Assembly: GCA_016706225.1 (NCBI GenBank)
Contig: JADJKB010000024.1
Location: 310,001 to 374,000, forward strand
DNA: 64,000 nt
Source: Myxococcales bacterium
GTDB lineage: Bacteria > Myxococcota_A > Polyangia > Polyangiales > Polyangiaceae
Reading direction: 5' to 3'
Below, in pieces: positions 43,739-53,754 of the stretch. The notes under the pieces were generated by a model. The model was given only the letters and a program-made list of their open reading frames with translations, was not told the DNA's origin and searched no databases. Both the position numbers and the translations under genes were made by a program. Position 1 is the first letter of the stretch; each line of letters opens with the position of its first letter.

Positions 43739-46700
43739 TCACGGACCGACGGTCATCATCACTGGGCGTGTCTCGAAGCGGGCTTCGGGCTCGTAGTAAG
43801 CGTACGCGACGGACGCCGGCGCGAGCGCGCGGACCGGAAAGACCGCCCGCATGCGGAAGCCGAGCTGGACCGGAGTGCTCCTTTGGATCGCGTCGAGATA
43901 GAGCAGCACGCGCCGGCCGCCGCCGGCGTGCCGCGCGATCTTCTTCTCGTTCACCAGGCGGTCCAGGTCCTCGGACATCACCTCGAAGCCCGGAGGGACG
44001 CCGACCTCGATCAGCACCATGCCCGAAGGACGCTCGGCGTTCCAGCGCACGTCGGCACGCACGTCGAGGGTCTTGCCGGGCGCCGCGTTGCGCGAGCCGT
44101 AGTCCATCCTGAGCACGATGGGCGCCGCTGCGGCCGCGGCCGCGGCGCTCGACCATGGCAAGTAGTGCGTCCCCACGAGCTGGTACGCGATGTCCGCGCC
44201 CTTCGAGGCCTCGAGCTCGATGGTGTTCTCGCCCGGGCGCACGCTGGCCGAGAGCGACACCAGCTGATGCACGTCGAACGTACCTGGCTTGAGCTTGACC
44301 TCTTTCACCAGCTGACCATGGGCGCGCACACGGACCGTCTGTTGTCCGGCACCGGAAGGTCGCGCATCGTCGAGTAGGGCGCGCAGCGCAGCAATGGTCG
44401 CGGCGGTCGAGAGCCAAAGGCCGTTTGCATCGCGCTTGGAGACGAGCCAGCCGAGCGCCTCCTTGTGGAGCGACTTCTCGCTGTCCGCCCTGGCGAACAA
44501 CTGCGCCGCGAGCCCGGTGGTCTCGATGCTCAGGCTCTCCCCGTAGCTCTCGGTGATGCCTCGGCCCACTGAATCCCAGTGTGCGAGCCCGCCGTCGCGT
44601 TTCACCTGACCGGCGAGCGCTCGGATGCGCGAGGCCGCTGCCTCCTTCCTGCCGCCGGACGAGAGAGCGTTGCCGACAAGAGCGAGCACGTACGGGTCTT
44701 CCTCGTTCGAGCGCTCTAGCCAGTCGAGCGCTCGAAGCAGGCGTGCGTCCCGATCGCCCGTCTGCGCGATCGACCAGGCAATGTAGGCGGTGGCGAGCAG
44801 ATCGTGTTTTCCGAGCGCACCCGCCGAGCCGACGCCGTGGGAGGGAGCTTCCCACGAGCCATCGGTGCGCTGCGCGGAGTACAGGAACGCACGAGTGCGT
44901 TGCATCAGCTCGTCGTCCACCGGGCGAACCTTCGACATGTCGTGGAACTCGGCGAGCCCGTAGGCGGTGAGCACCGTGTTGGCCGGCCCACGCCCGAACC
45001 AATCGAAGCCGCCCCCCGAGACCTCGAAGGACAGCAGGCGCTGATACCCGTCGTCGATGTAGCCCGTCGCTTTCTGTTCGACGGCGGGGCTGGAGCTCTT
45101 CGTGCGCCGGAGGAAGTCGAGCACGAGCACGTTCGGATAGGTCGTCGACGAGGTTTGCTCGAAACAGCCGGATGGCCGCCGCAGCGCGCCGTCAAGCACC
45201 TCGACCAGCTGGCTGAACGTGCCTCCGTAGAGTTTCAACGCCAGCGAGCTGCCGCCCTCGATGGCGTCGGTCGGAATGTCGATCTTTGCTCGTGTGGTGC
45301 CCGCGAGCGCACCGTTGACGACGCTGACCACGGGCAGCCCGTCGGGTTCGATGCTGATCTTACGCTCGACCGCATCGGACAGCGCGGTGCCGGAGGCCTT
45401 CACTCGAACGAGCTTTGTCCCTGCCGAGGCAGCTCGCACGCTGAAGCTGGCGCCCCGTGTCTCGTTGGGGGCGAGCGCGAGCTCGAGCTCGGGTTTGCCG
45501 CGCACCTCGAATCCTTCAGCCTCGAGCTGCAAGCGAACCTTCTGGGGTTCGGCCAGGTAGTTGAAGACCGTGACCGGGATGGCCACCTGGTCACCCTGGG
45601 TCAATGTTGCCGGGGTGGTCACGTCGACGAAGAAGTCCTGAAACGCAACCAGGGGGAGCGACAGACTGCCGAGCTCACCCTGCTCGGACACCGCCGACAA
45701 CATCGCGCGGTAGGTCGTGATGGAGTCCGCGAGAGGGATCTCGATGCGCGCGTGCCCGCTCTGGTCCGTTACGACCTCGGGCAACCACAAGAGTGTCTCC
45801 GGGAAGAAGCTGCGCACGCGGATCGGCGCCCCGCTCGGGTTGTCTGCCGGTCCCGCCACCGCGTAGCGCTTGTTCCCCATCGAGCCTTCCTCCCCCTTGG
45901 CCCGCGTGCCCATCCCGCCTTCCTTGTTGTCGGAGTCCTCCGCCGAGGCGTAGCTGCTCTCGTAGCCTTCGAAGTCATAGACCTTGTGCTTGCTGTTCCT
46001 CGCCTGGTGAACGAGCAACCCGAAGGCCACGAGCGTCAGCGGCAACCCGACGAAGCTCGCACGGCTCAGGAAGAGCCAGAGCCGGCGCCGTGCGCTGGTC
46101 AGCTCCGTCGCTGCACTTCGCAGCATCGAGAGCATGCCGAACGCCAGCTGCGCAGCGAGCACCAGCACACACGGCACCAGCAGGAACGTCTCGGTGCGGG
46201 TGATCACGGCTCGAACCCAGTTGAATCTCCCGGCCGTGCCCGCGGCGATGGCGAGCTGACACGCCAGCATACCGGCTGGTCCAAGCCACAACGCGCGTCT
46301 GAGGGCGGGCAACGCGCGCGCGACGTCGGTGTGGCCGAGCCCCTGGAGCGCGCGGACCTGGAGCACAAAACACACGACTGTCGTGGTGGCCCACGCGATG
46401 CCTGCGACGAGCAGCTGTTTGCCGTAACCCAGGCCGAAAAACTGGCCGTTTTGCGTCATCGCCGTCGCAAGAATCGCGAACACCAGCGGCAGCACGGTGC
46501 CCAGGAACCAGTAGGTCATCGAGCGACGCATGCCCACGCTGAACTCGATGCGATCGTGGAGGTTCACGTCAGGGAATGGCGGCGTGTGTTGCACGCGCCG
46601 GAGCCCGAAGCCGATGAATGCCACGACTGCTAGCAGCCCGAGCGCCGCCAGCCCGAGGATGCCGATGCCCCCGGAGCGTTCCTTTCGCTCTACTGCGACC

Positions 46701-48724
46701 ATGGGCAGCACGCTGCGGTCGAACCAGGTGCCCGCGCGGCTTGGCCCCTGCAGACCCTCGGACAGAACCCCCAGAGCTGCAAAGCGTACGTTGTCCGAGC
46801 CGGTTCCATCGAGCACCCCCGGAAGATCAGGCGCGATTCGATCGGAGGGTCCGTACGAAATGCGCTGTCCGTCTTCATCGTAGCGGCGGCGCTGATAGGG
46901 TTCCAACTCGCGCCCAAGCGTGAGCAGGCGTTTCTCGAGGTCGGGGCGCACGTCCGCGAGCGCGAAGAACGCCTCGTCAACCGCAGACAAACCCAGCGCG
47001 ACCTTCGCCGGTCCCCCCGGACCGCGCGCGAACACGTCGAGGGAGGCGGTCTCGCCCGGCGAGTACTGCTTCTTGTTCAGCTCGGCGGTGAGGACCAGCT
47101 CGCCGGCCGCGTCCGTCAGGAAGAAGCGTTGGCCTTCGAACAGCCCCTTCTCCCCGAACGATTGGGCGTGCAGTCGCACCAGGCCCCGGGCCGACGCCGG
47201 GATCTTCAGCGCGACCTCGGTCGCCTCACCGGTTGAAGCCGCGTGGCCCGTGCCGATCAGTCGATCCCCCTTCCACAACGCCAGCTGCAGCGTGCCCGGA
47301 TTACCGCCCGGGACGAACACCCGGATCGGAGCCGTGCCACCGGCTGGCAGGGTGGGCTTCGCGGCCCGAAGCAACAACGGTGGCCGCGTGGGGATGGTTT
47401 CCTCGTAGCGGCCCCGCATCCGATACTGCTGCGCTCCTCTGAAGATCCTGGCTTCGCTGACGCCCGTGCGCCCCTTCTGGTCGATCGCCCGCACGACCAG
47501 CGACTCGCCAGCTCCAGGGATGACGTTGACGACGGCGATGCCGTCGACATCGGTGGCGGCGCTCGGGAGCTTCGGATCCACGCTGACCTCGGCGCTTGCC
47601 GGTCGGCCCCCGTCGCTGACCACGACGAAGAGCTGGTTCTCCACTCCGGGAATCAAGACGCCGCTCTCCGGGATGGCCTCGACCTCCAATGAAGAGCCAG
47701 CGACGCGCAGCTCGCCCTTGCCTTCGAGAGTGGTCCCGCCCTCGAGCTCGACGACGCCCACCAGCGGCCCGGTTTTTTGGGGTGGTGCGAGCTCGAATCG
47801 ATACTCGCCCTTCTCGTCGGTCTTGCCCTCGGCGACTGCAGTCGGCCCGACTGCCCCGCGAAACACCCGCGCTCGGGCACCGACCACGGGCTTGCCAAAA
47901 CTCCACACCGCCGAGAGCGAGCCGTGAACGATCTCAGCCCGCTGGTAGCGCTCGTGTTGGACGTTCAGCGTGAGTTTGCCCTTCGGGAGCGCGTAGCGCT
48001 TGATCAAGATCTTCTGTCGCGCCAGAGCGAACCGGCCCGACACTTCGACCGTGTACTCACCGAGCAAGATCTCGCTCGCGAGCGTGAAGTCCGCGTGAGC
48101 AATGCCGAACGGAGAGGTCTTGCGGGTCTCCTTGAAGACCTTGGTCCCGTTCGGATCGAGCACTGTGAAGAGCACCTCCTTGTCCGCGAAGGGCCGCTCC
48201 TCTGGATCGAACGCCAGCGCGCGCACGTGCACGGTCTGCCCCGGCTGGTACAGCGGCTTGTCCGTGCTGAGCGCCGTGGTCGGGGAACGTTTGCCCCACA
48301 CGTCGACAGCGCGTCCGCTCGCCTCGCTGTCCCGAGGCAGGAACGCCGCAAAGGTGAGTGAGCTCCATCTCTTCTCCGGCAGGCGAGCCTCGGCGATCCA
48401 CTCACCGCCCGCGTCGGTGACCCCTGCGGCGAGCGCTTGCTCTTCCTCGCGGTCGATGAACGCCAGCAGCTGGACGCTTTCGCCTGCAATGGGACGGCCG
48501 GTTCGGAGATCGTGAACCAGGATCCGGAAGCGCTCGCTGCCGCCTGGGGTCACCCGCTCCGGGGCCTCCAGTGACAGCACCCGAAACTCTCCCGGTTCGC
48601 CGTTCCCGTGGAGCTGCCATTGCCAGCCGACAAAACACGCGAAGGCAAACGCCCCGAGGGCGACCAGGGTCCAGAACCACTTGCCCCCGAGCCAGGTCGG
48701 GTCTCTCTCGACTGGCTCGACCAT
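43739..48724 (-). CDS. Alpha-2-macroglobulin-family protein with embedded membrane domain
   Basis: 1661 residues from ATG 48724. N-terminal membrane anchor (FWTLVALGAFAFACFVGWQW), then macroglobulin domains (TDKPLYQPGQTVHVRALAFD). Several membrane segments follow from about 685 to 905 (ILGLAALGLLAVVAFIGFGL, YWFLGTVLPLVFAILATAMT, GLPLTLVAFGLLVHQ). The MG7-like and thioester parts come next: PSGCFEQTSSTTYPN near 1185 has the Cys and Gln that form the thioester in protease-trapping macroglobulins. A C-terminal receptor-type domain ends the protein. Bacterial A2M usually lies in the periplasm beside PBP1C; here the internal membrane block and the absence of a pbpC neighbour are unusual. Likely role: protease defence at the inner membrane. 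Confidence 0.85.
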   Translation of the reverse strand: MVEPVERDPTWLGGKWFWTLVALGAFAFACFVGWQWQLHGNGEPGEFRVLSLEAPERVTPGGSERFRILVHDLRTGRPIAGESVQLLAFIDREEEQALAAGVTDAGGEWIAEARLPEKRWSSLTFAAFLPRDSEASGRAVDVWGKRSPTTALSTDKPLYQPGQTVHVRALAFDPEERPFADKEVLFTVLDPNGTKVFKETRKTSPFGIAHADFTLASEILLGEYTVEVSGRFALARQKILIKRYALPKGKLTLNVQHERYQRAEIVHGSLSAVWSFGKPVVGARARVFRGAVGPTAVAEGKTDEKGEYRFELAPPQKTGPLVGVVELEGGTTLEGKGELRVAGSSLEVEAIPESGVLIPGVENQLFVVVSDGGRPASAEVSVDPKLPSAATDVDGIAVVNVIPGAGESLVVRAIDQKGRTGVSEARIFRGAQQYRMRGRYEETIPTRPPLLLRAAKPTLPAGGTAPIRVFVPGGNPGTLQLALWKGDRLIGTGHAASTGEATEVALKIPASARGLVRLHAQSFGEKGLFEGQRFFLTDAAGELVLTAELNKKQYSPGETASLDVFARGPGGPAKVALGLSAVDEAFFALADVRPDLEKRLLTLGRELEPYQRRRYDEDGQRISYGPSDRIAPDLPGVLDGTGSDNVRFAALGVLSEGLQGPSRAGTWFDRSVLPMVAVERKERSGGIGILGLAALGLLAVVAFIGFGLRRVQHTPPFPDVNLHDRIEFSVGMRRSMTYWFLGTVLPLVFAILATAMTQNGQFFGLGYGKQLLVAGIAWATTTVVCFVLQVRALQGLGHTDVARALPALRRALWLGPAGMLACQLAIAAGTAGRFNWVRAVITRTETFLLVPCVLVLAAQLAFGMLSMLRSAATELTSARRRLWLFLSRASFVGLPLTLVAFGLLVHQARNSKHKVYDFEGYESSYASAEDSDNKEGGMGTRAKGEEGSMGNKRYAVAGPADNPSGAPIRVRSFFPETLLWLPEVVTDQSGHARIEIPLADSITTYRAMLSAVSEQGELGSLSLPLVAFQDFFVDVTTPATLTQGDQVAIPVTVFNYLAEPQKVRLQLEAEGFEVRGKPELELALAPNETRGASFSVRAASAGTKLVRVKASGTALSDAVERKISIEPDGLPVVSVVNGALAGTTRAKIDIPTDAIEGGSSLALKLYGGTFSQLVEVLDGALRRPSGCFEQTSSTTYPNVLVLDFLRRTKSSSPAVEQKATGYIDDGYQRLLSFEVSGGGFDWFGRGPANTVLTAYGLAEFHDMSKVRPVDDELMQRTRAFLYSAQRTDGSWEAPSHGVGSAGALGKHDLLATAYIAWSIAQTGDRDARLLRALDWLERSNEEDPYVLALVGNALSSGGRKEAAASRIRALAGQVKRDGGLAHWDSVGRGITESYGESLSIETTGLAAQLFARADSEKSLHKEALGWLVSKRDANGLWLSTAATIAALRALLDDARPSGAGQQTVRVRAHGQLVKEVKLKPGTFDVHQLVSLSASVRPGENTIELEASKGADIAYQLVGTHYLPWSSAAAAAAAAPIVLRMDYGSRNAAPGKTLDVRADVRWNAERPSGMVLIEVGVPPGFEVMSEDLDRLVNEKKIARHAGGGRRVLLYLDAIQRSTPVQLGFRMRAVFPVRALAPASVAYAYYEPEARFETRPVMMTVGP

Positions 48725-48768
48725 GGACTACCTCAGAGGGTCTGCCTTCGAGCCCCCGCGCTCGACAC

Positions 48769-49443
48769 TCAGCTGGCTTCGCTCTTGCGCATGATGCGGT
48801 TCGAGAGCAGCACGTAGGCGCCAAAGAAGATGAGGCAAGCTGGGATCAGGAAGGGCAGGTTCTTCTTGACCATTGCCGTGCCATTATGGACGAGGTCGAC
48901 GTAGCTCATCGCCGCAGTGGTCGAGCCGAAGTAGTAGCCGATCCCGGTCAGGATGGTCACCCAGATCCCTGCGCCGAGCCCGGTCCAGAGCGTGAAACTC
49001 TTTAGGTTCATGCGCGAGAGGCCCGCCGGGATCGAAATCAACTGCCGGATCGCCGGCAGCAGGCGACACACGAACGTCGCGCCGGCGCCGTAACGTCGAA
49101 ATATCTCTTCGGCGCGATCCAGCTTTGGCTTCGGCAGGAAGAAGTACTTGCCGTACTTCTCCAGGAACGGCGTGCCCAATCGCGCGAACAGGAAGTAGTT
49201 CACGTAGGCGCCTGCCAGAGAGCCGCCGATGCCTGCGACGACCGCGACCGTCGCGTCGAGCATCGGAGAGCCGAACGACAGCTCACCCCGGGCAGCCAAG
49301 AACCCGGCGGGGATCATCACGACCTCGCTGGGGAACGGGATGAAGGAGCTCTCGATCGTCATGAACAGGAGGATCAAGAAGAAGCCCCAGGTCGAGGCGT
49401 GCGTGGCGATGGTCTGGATGTATTGGATCAATATTTCGGTCAC
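48769..49443 (-). CDS. DedA-family inner-membrane protein
   Basis: About 224 residues from GTG 49443. DedA/SNARE-associated pattern: ESSFIPFPSEVVMIPAGFLA near the N-terminus, AYVNYFLFARLGTPFLEKYG, then the family motif FVCRLLPAIRQLISIPAGLS and three further membrane segments (IWVTILTGIGYYFGSTTAAM, FLIPACLIFFGAYVLLSN). DedA proteins help to flip or distribute lipids and support membrane homeostasis. Convergent-free: same strand as the A2M gene, 45 bases upstream of it. Confidence 0.85.
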   Translation of the reverse strand: MTEILIQYIQTIATHASTWGFFLILLFMTIESSFIPFPSEVVMIPAGFLAARGELSFGSPMLDATVAVVAGIGGSLAGAYVNYFLFARLGTPFLEKYGKYFFLPKPKLDRAEEIFRRYGAGATFVCRLLPAIRQLISIPAGLSRMNLKSFTLWTGLGAGIWVTILTGIGYYFGSTTAAMSYVDLVHNGTAMVKKNLPFLIPACLIFFGAYVLLSNRIMRKSEAS

Positions 49444-49582
49444 GGGAGCACCCTGGTGGACGCCTCCTAGCTCAGTTCCGCGTGTGCTGCCCCATTCCGT
49501 GAATGAACCCACGGAAACAGCAAACGAGCCGGGCGCAGCTCGGGAAACAAAAATTAATGATTGCCGGCGTTTGACGACTCAG

Positions 49583-50527
49583 TCACTTCGCGGTCTCTGC
49601 ACAGCGGAAGCCGGCGTCACCGTAGAAGTCGCCCGCCGAGAACTCGGTCTCGGTGGTTTCGTTTCGGAGTCGCCACTCACCTTTTGGATCGATGAAGGCT
49701 CCGCCGTGGCGGGCCCGCTTCACGTTTTCCGCAGCGCTGCCGAGCACTCCAGGTGGCCCCGCGTAGTTGGCGGTCTTGTTCGGAAACGGCGCCACCCACG
49801 GCTGATCCCACACCCACTCGAACACGTTCCCGACGAGATCGACGACGCCGTCCACCGTTACGCCATTCCAGGCGGCGCCGACCTGGAGTGGGATCAAGGT
49901 TCCACAGTCCTTGACGATCGCTTGCTCGCAGTTTGGTTCCGCATCGCCCCACGGGAATGCCGTCTTCGTGGTGCCGTGGTTGTTCGCGGCGAACACCCAC
50001 TCGGCCTCCGTCGGCAGGCGCTTGCCGTCCCACGCGCAGAAGGCCGCCGCCTGGAACCACGACACACACGTCATCGGCAGGTCTTGTGAGTCGTGCGCCT
50101 GGCCCAGGTCCCAGGTGGTTTTTTCCAGGCCGAACGGTTCCGGCGTGAAGCAGTCGGGGTGTGCTCCGTTCGTCCGGTTGTAATGCGGTTCTGCCGCCAG
50201 CGTGTTCCACGCCGAGTCCCAGATCATCTGCTGCTCGTAGGGGCCGCCTGGATCCAGACTGCACTTGTCACACGGCATCTGCAGGCCCGACTCCACCCAG
50301 TCGCGATAACGCCGCACCGAGACCTCGTACTGATCGAGGCGAAAGTCGTGGGTGAACTCGACGCTGAAGGCGTCGACGCCGTTGTAGTTGTAGCCGAAGG
50401 TCGCGTTCGCTGCCGGGATCAGCGCGCTCGTGCCGCCCGGGCCGCCCTCCTCCACCTTGTACTCGGGAAAACAGCCCGTGACGCCGAGCGCACCGCACAA
50501 GAGACCCGCCAGTCGAAGCCGTAGCAT
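49583..50527 (-). CDS. SUMF1/formylglycine-enzyme-like lipoprotein
   Basis: 314 residues from ATG 50527. Lipobox GALGVTGC. The SUMF1 fold is clear: YEVSVRRYRDWVES, PMTCVSWFQAAAFCAWDGKR, LPTEAEWVFAANNHG, VDLVGNVFEWVWDQ, RHGGAFIDPKGEWRLRN and GDAGFRCAE. In true formylglycine-generating enzymes two C-terminal Cys act with copper; here only the FRC cysteine and scattered others are seen, so it is more probably a binding or regulatory SUMF1 domain than an active sulfatase modifier. Confidence 0.8.
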   Translation of the reverse strand: MLRLRLAGLLCGALGVTGCFPEYKVEEGGPGGTSALIPAANATFGYNYNGVDAFSVEFTHDFRLDQYEVSVRRYRDWVESGLQMPCDKCSLDPGGPYEQQMIWDSAWNTLAAEPHYNRTNGAHPDCFTPEPFGLEKTTWDLGQAHDSQDLPMTCVSWFQAAAFCAWDGKRLPTEAEWVFAANNHGTTKTAFPWGDAEPNCEQAIVKDCGTLIPLQVGAAWNGVTVDGVVDLVGNVFEWVWDQPWVAPFPNKTANYAGPPGVLGSAAENVKRARHGGAFIDPKGEWRLRNETTETEFSAGDFYGDAGFRCAETAK

Positions 50528-50576
50528 GCGCCCACGATAGCACTGCTCGCGCCGTGAAATGCAGCGGAGAGCGGCT

Positions 50577-51266
50577 TCACCCGGTCCGAGACCCCGGCGG
50601 CTGCCGCAGGGTTTCCGCGCTCGGAACAGTGGATGCGGGCGGGATCCCGGGCAGCAAGTCTGCTCCGGAGACCTTCGCCCAACGACCGTTCGTCAGGTCA
50701 CGACTCGCCGCTTCCATCATTCCCAGAAATGCGCTGAAGCGTTCCGACCCCGCCCACGGTCGCTCCCGCGCGTCGGGTTGCAAGACATCCGTGAGCACGA
50801 CCTTCGCCATCCCAAATCGGGCCGTGAGCTCGGTCATGTTGTAGAGGCCGTTGAGGAGCACGGTGGTGAAGTGCACCTCCGAGCACAGGGGCATGCAGAA
50901 CGCCTCGAGGCTACCGTCGCCCGGCGACACCAGGTGGTAGGCGTGGGTCGTGAGGGTGAACTCCGGGATGGGAGCCGTCTTTCGAGCTTGGAGCATCGCA
51001 CCCGCGCCAAGCAGGAAGAGTACGCCCAGTGCGGGCAGTGCAACCACGAGCCAGTCGAAGCCGGCGTTCGCGAAGCGAGAGACTCCAGCAATGACCGCGA
51101 TGGCCCCCGCGATGCCCAGCACCGCGATGCACCCGAGCTGTTCGCTCTTGAGCCCCGACTTCGTTGCTCCCGTCACGGCGACGCGGGCGAGAATTCGATC
51201 GACGTACTCCGGTGGCAGCGACCTGGTGTCGAGCTGCCGGTGAGGTGCGACGGGCTCGGCGTGCAT
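50577..51266 (-). CDS. Membrane protein, unknown
   Basis: 229 residues from ATG 51266. Two membrane segments (LGCIAVLGIAGAIAVIAGVS and WLVVALPALGVLFLLGAGAM) precede a cytoplasmic or periplasmic domain of about 120 residues (FTLTTHAYHLVSPGDGSLEA, FGMAKVVLTDVLQPDA). No family recognised. Alone on its strand between the SUMF1 and propeller genes. Confidence 0.6.
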   Translation of the reverse strand: MHAEPVAPHRQLDTRSLPPEYVDRILARVAVTGATKSGLKSEQLGCIAVLGIAGAIAVIAGVSRFANAGFDWLVVALPALGVLFLLGAGAMLQARKTAPIPEFTLTTHAYHLVSPGDGSLEAFCMPLCSEVHFTTVLLNGLYNMTELTARFGMAKVVLTDVLQPDARERPWAGSERFSAFLGMMEAASRDLTNGRWAKVSGADLLPGIPPASTVPSAETLRQPPGSRTG

Positions 51267-51378
51267 GACTCAACCGGCCGCCGGGGGACTGGAATGAGTT
51301 GCCACGCCCTGATTCAGCCCCCCACTTGCCACGGCGAACCTACTCGAACCGCGCGGCCCTGTCACTCCGCCGACGCCC

Positions 51379-53628
51379 TCACGGCGTCATGGCAATGTCG
51401 GCCAGATCGGTGCCGAAGTGTTTCATGCGCTGCACCTTCAGGCGATCGGTGGCGATGGAGTACACCAGCTCGTCGAGGAACACGCTGCGCTTCACTGCCG
51501 ACGTCGCGTTCGACCACCAGGTGTTGCAGTCGACGCCCTTCTTGCCGTGGTCGATGGCGCCGAGCTTCTTGAAACCGCGCTCCACGGATACGTCGTAGAC
51601 CATGAGACCGCTGAACGCGAGCTCTCCGCTCCGGCCGTCGCCGCCCCCCGCACACAGCGTCATCGGGATCGCCAGGAGCCCGCGCTCGCTGAAGTAGTTG
51701 AAGGCGAGGTGATCCGTTGCGGCCTCGGAGCTCGAGCCCCGAGTCCCGATCTTCTCCTTGTGGAGCAGCTTGGGCTCCACGGGATTCTTCACATCGAAGA
51801 GCTGCAAGATGATGCCGTCGAAGAACGCAAAACTCCCGTGGTCGTCGGCGTCGAAGCCGATGGAGAGCAGGTGATCGCGGTCAATGCGGTGCATGTACGT
51901 AGAAAATCCGGGGATCTTCAGCTCACCCAGGACCTTCGGCCGCGCGGGATCGTAGAGGTCGAGCACGAACAGCGGATCGGTCTTCTTGAACGTCACGACA
52001 TAGCCACGGTCGTCGTCGAAGCGCACCGCGCGGATGTCCTCGCCGGGCGCGATCTTCGCAACGGCGCCGACCCGCACCAGGTTGCCGCCTTCCCCCTCCG
52101 CCAGCACCGACACCGCGCTCTCGACCTTCGGGTCCGGGACCTTGCCCCGCGTCGTTGCGATGCGCAGGTAGCCGTACCACTCGTCCATCGAGAACTGGTT
52201 CAGCACGTGGCCTGGAACCACTCCGCTGCCGACGTAGCGGGTCTCGGTCGGGCTCGCGCCGATGCGGAACTTGTGTATTTCGCTGACCTCGTCCACCTGC
52301 GGATAGAACGAGTACCAGCTGCCGTTGCGCCCGTGCCGCCGCTGAATCACCGACAGATACAGCGCGTCCGCCGACGCGAACACCGCGCCGGGGCGGCTCT
52401 GAAGGGTGGCGGTCGTCGGTCGAGTCTGGTCGTCCTTCAAGTTGAACGAGACCAGCGTCGTGAACGACCGCCCGTCGCCGAACGCGGTACGCAGGAGGCC
52501 GCCGCACAGCGACTGCGTGGTCCCTTGCTCGCGGATGGTCGGCAGCGTGGCGCGCAGGGCTCGGATCTTCTTTTCGTTGTCCCGCTCGAGGCGAGCGAAC
52601 TTCGCGCGCACGACCGACTCCGGGGTTCCGCACGTCTCGAGCTCGTCCGGCCACGTCTGATACATGGGTGCGGGACTGTCGCCGTCGGCCACGACCGTGT
52701 GCACCGCGTCGCCGATGCGCCGGGCTGCAACCAGCGAACCGGACAGCTGGAGCTCGCGCTTCTTGACGGGGTGAGCGCGATCCGAGACGTCGAACACGAG
52801 GACGCGGGTCGAGCTGCCATCCCCGGCGAACTGGCAGTCGTAACCGTAGGTGCAGCGCTTCGCGCTTCCGCGATCCGACGTGTAGACCACGGCGCGGTCG
52901 CCCAACACGAACAGCTCCCGGGCCTTTCCGCCGAGCGGCGTCGTCGATACAACGTGGGGTTTCAGCGCTTCGACGATGCGCAGCGCTCCGTTCAGGGCAA
53001 GGTAGACGAAACGGCCGTCGGTCTTGACGATGTCGGCCTCATCCACGCCCTTGACCTGGTTGTTGGTGCCGGAAGCGCTGGCTGCTCTTGCCACACCCCG
53101 ACCCGAGACACTGCCCGAACCGATGCCGCCGCCGCCCTGACCAACACCGCTCAGGCCGAGCCCGCCATAACCGAAGGACGAGCCGATGCCGGAGCCCCAC
53201 ATCCTGCCCATGGCGTCCCTGGCTTCGCGGGCTTGCCAGCGATACTGCTCCCAGCATCCGGGTTGGGAGCGGGCCCAGTCTGCGAGCGAGGCTCGGAGCT
53301 GTGCCTTCATTTCTTTGATCCGCGCTGCAGCCAGCGTCTGCTCGAGGCGGTCCATGTCTTCGCAGGTCGCAGTGGCCAGACGCGCCTCGCTCAACGCTGC
53401 GGCGGCCGGCTCTCCCGGCATGGCGGCGGTGACCTTTTGCGGGGGCGGACGCGGCGCCGGGGCCTTGGCGGATGCCGTGGGCGATACGGCCAGGAGCAGG
53501 GGTGCCGTTGCCGGCGAGGGCGTGTTCAGTGGCTTTTGCGGCACCGACGCCGTGGGCGCGCAGCTCGCCCCGAGCGCCAGGACGAAGCAGGATTTTGTCA
53601 GGACTGAAAGCAAGGGAGTGCGAGTCAC
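51379..53628 (-). CDS. Secreted beta-propeller domain protein (PF09826 type)
   Basis: 749 residues from ATG 53628. Signal peptide with a possible lipobox (FVLALGASC), a Pro/Ala region, a helical segment, and then the family hallmark SGTNNQVKGVDEADIVKTDG followed by propeller blades (LRIVEALKPHVVSTTPLGGK, YLSVIQRRHGRNGSWYSFYP, GYVVTFKKTDPLFVLDLYDP, HRIDRDHLLSIGFDADDHGS). This family is found in archaea and many bacteria; the ligand is unknown. Located at the envelope. Confidence 0.85.
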   Translation of the reverse strand: MTRTPLLSVLTKSCFVLALGASCAPTASVPQKPLNTPSPATAPLLLAVSPTASAKAPAPRPPPQKVTAAMPGEPAAAALSEARLATATCEDMDRLEQTLAAARIKEMKAQLRASLADWARSQPGCWEQYRWQAREARDAMGRMWGSGIGSSFGYGGLGLSGVGQGGGGIGSGSVSGRGVARAASASGTNNQVKGVDEADIVKTDGRFVYLALNGALRIVEALKPHVVSTTPLGGKARELFVLGDRAVVYTSDRGSAKRCTYGYDCQFAGDGSSTRVLVFDVSDRAHPVKKRELQLSGSLVAARRIGDAVHTVVADGDSPAPMYQTWPDELETCGTPESVVRAKFARLERDNEKKIRALRATLPTIREQGTTQSLCGGLLRTAFGDGRSFTTLVSFNLKDDQTRPTTATLQSRPGAVFASADALYLSVIQRRHGRNGSWYSFYPQVDEVSEIHKFRIGASPTETRYVGSGVVPGHVLNQFSMDEWYGYLRIATTRGKVPDPKVESAVSVLAEGEGGNLVRVGAVAKIAPGEDIRAVRFDDDRGYVVTFKKTDPLFVLDLYDPARPKVLGELKIPGFSTYMHRIDRDHLLSIGFDADDHGSFAFFDGIILQLFDVKNPVEPKLLHKEKIGTRGSSSEAATDHLAFNYFSERGLLAIPMTLCAGGGDGRSGELAFSGLMVYDVSVERGFKKLGAIDHGKKGVDCNTWWSNATSAVKRSVFLDELVYSIATDRLKVQRMKHFGTDLADIAMTP

Positions 53629-53754
53629 TGCCGTCTGACCACTGCGAGGCGAGAAGGTTCCTCGAAGAAATTGCGGGGCTCATCAGCGGCAGTCTTGTCC
53701 TCGCGCCCGACCCCGCTGCGCTCGACGACAATGGGCCTGTGATACTCTCCGCTG

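Noticed and set aside
44804..46633. A 609-codon plus-strand frame
   Set aside because: It is antisense to the alpha-2-macroglobulin gene and has no recognisable domain or start signal.
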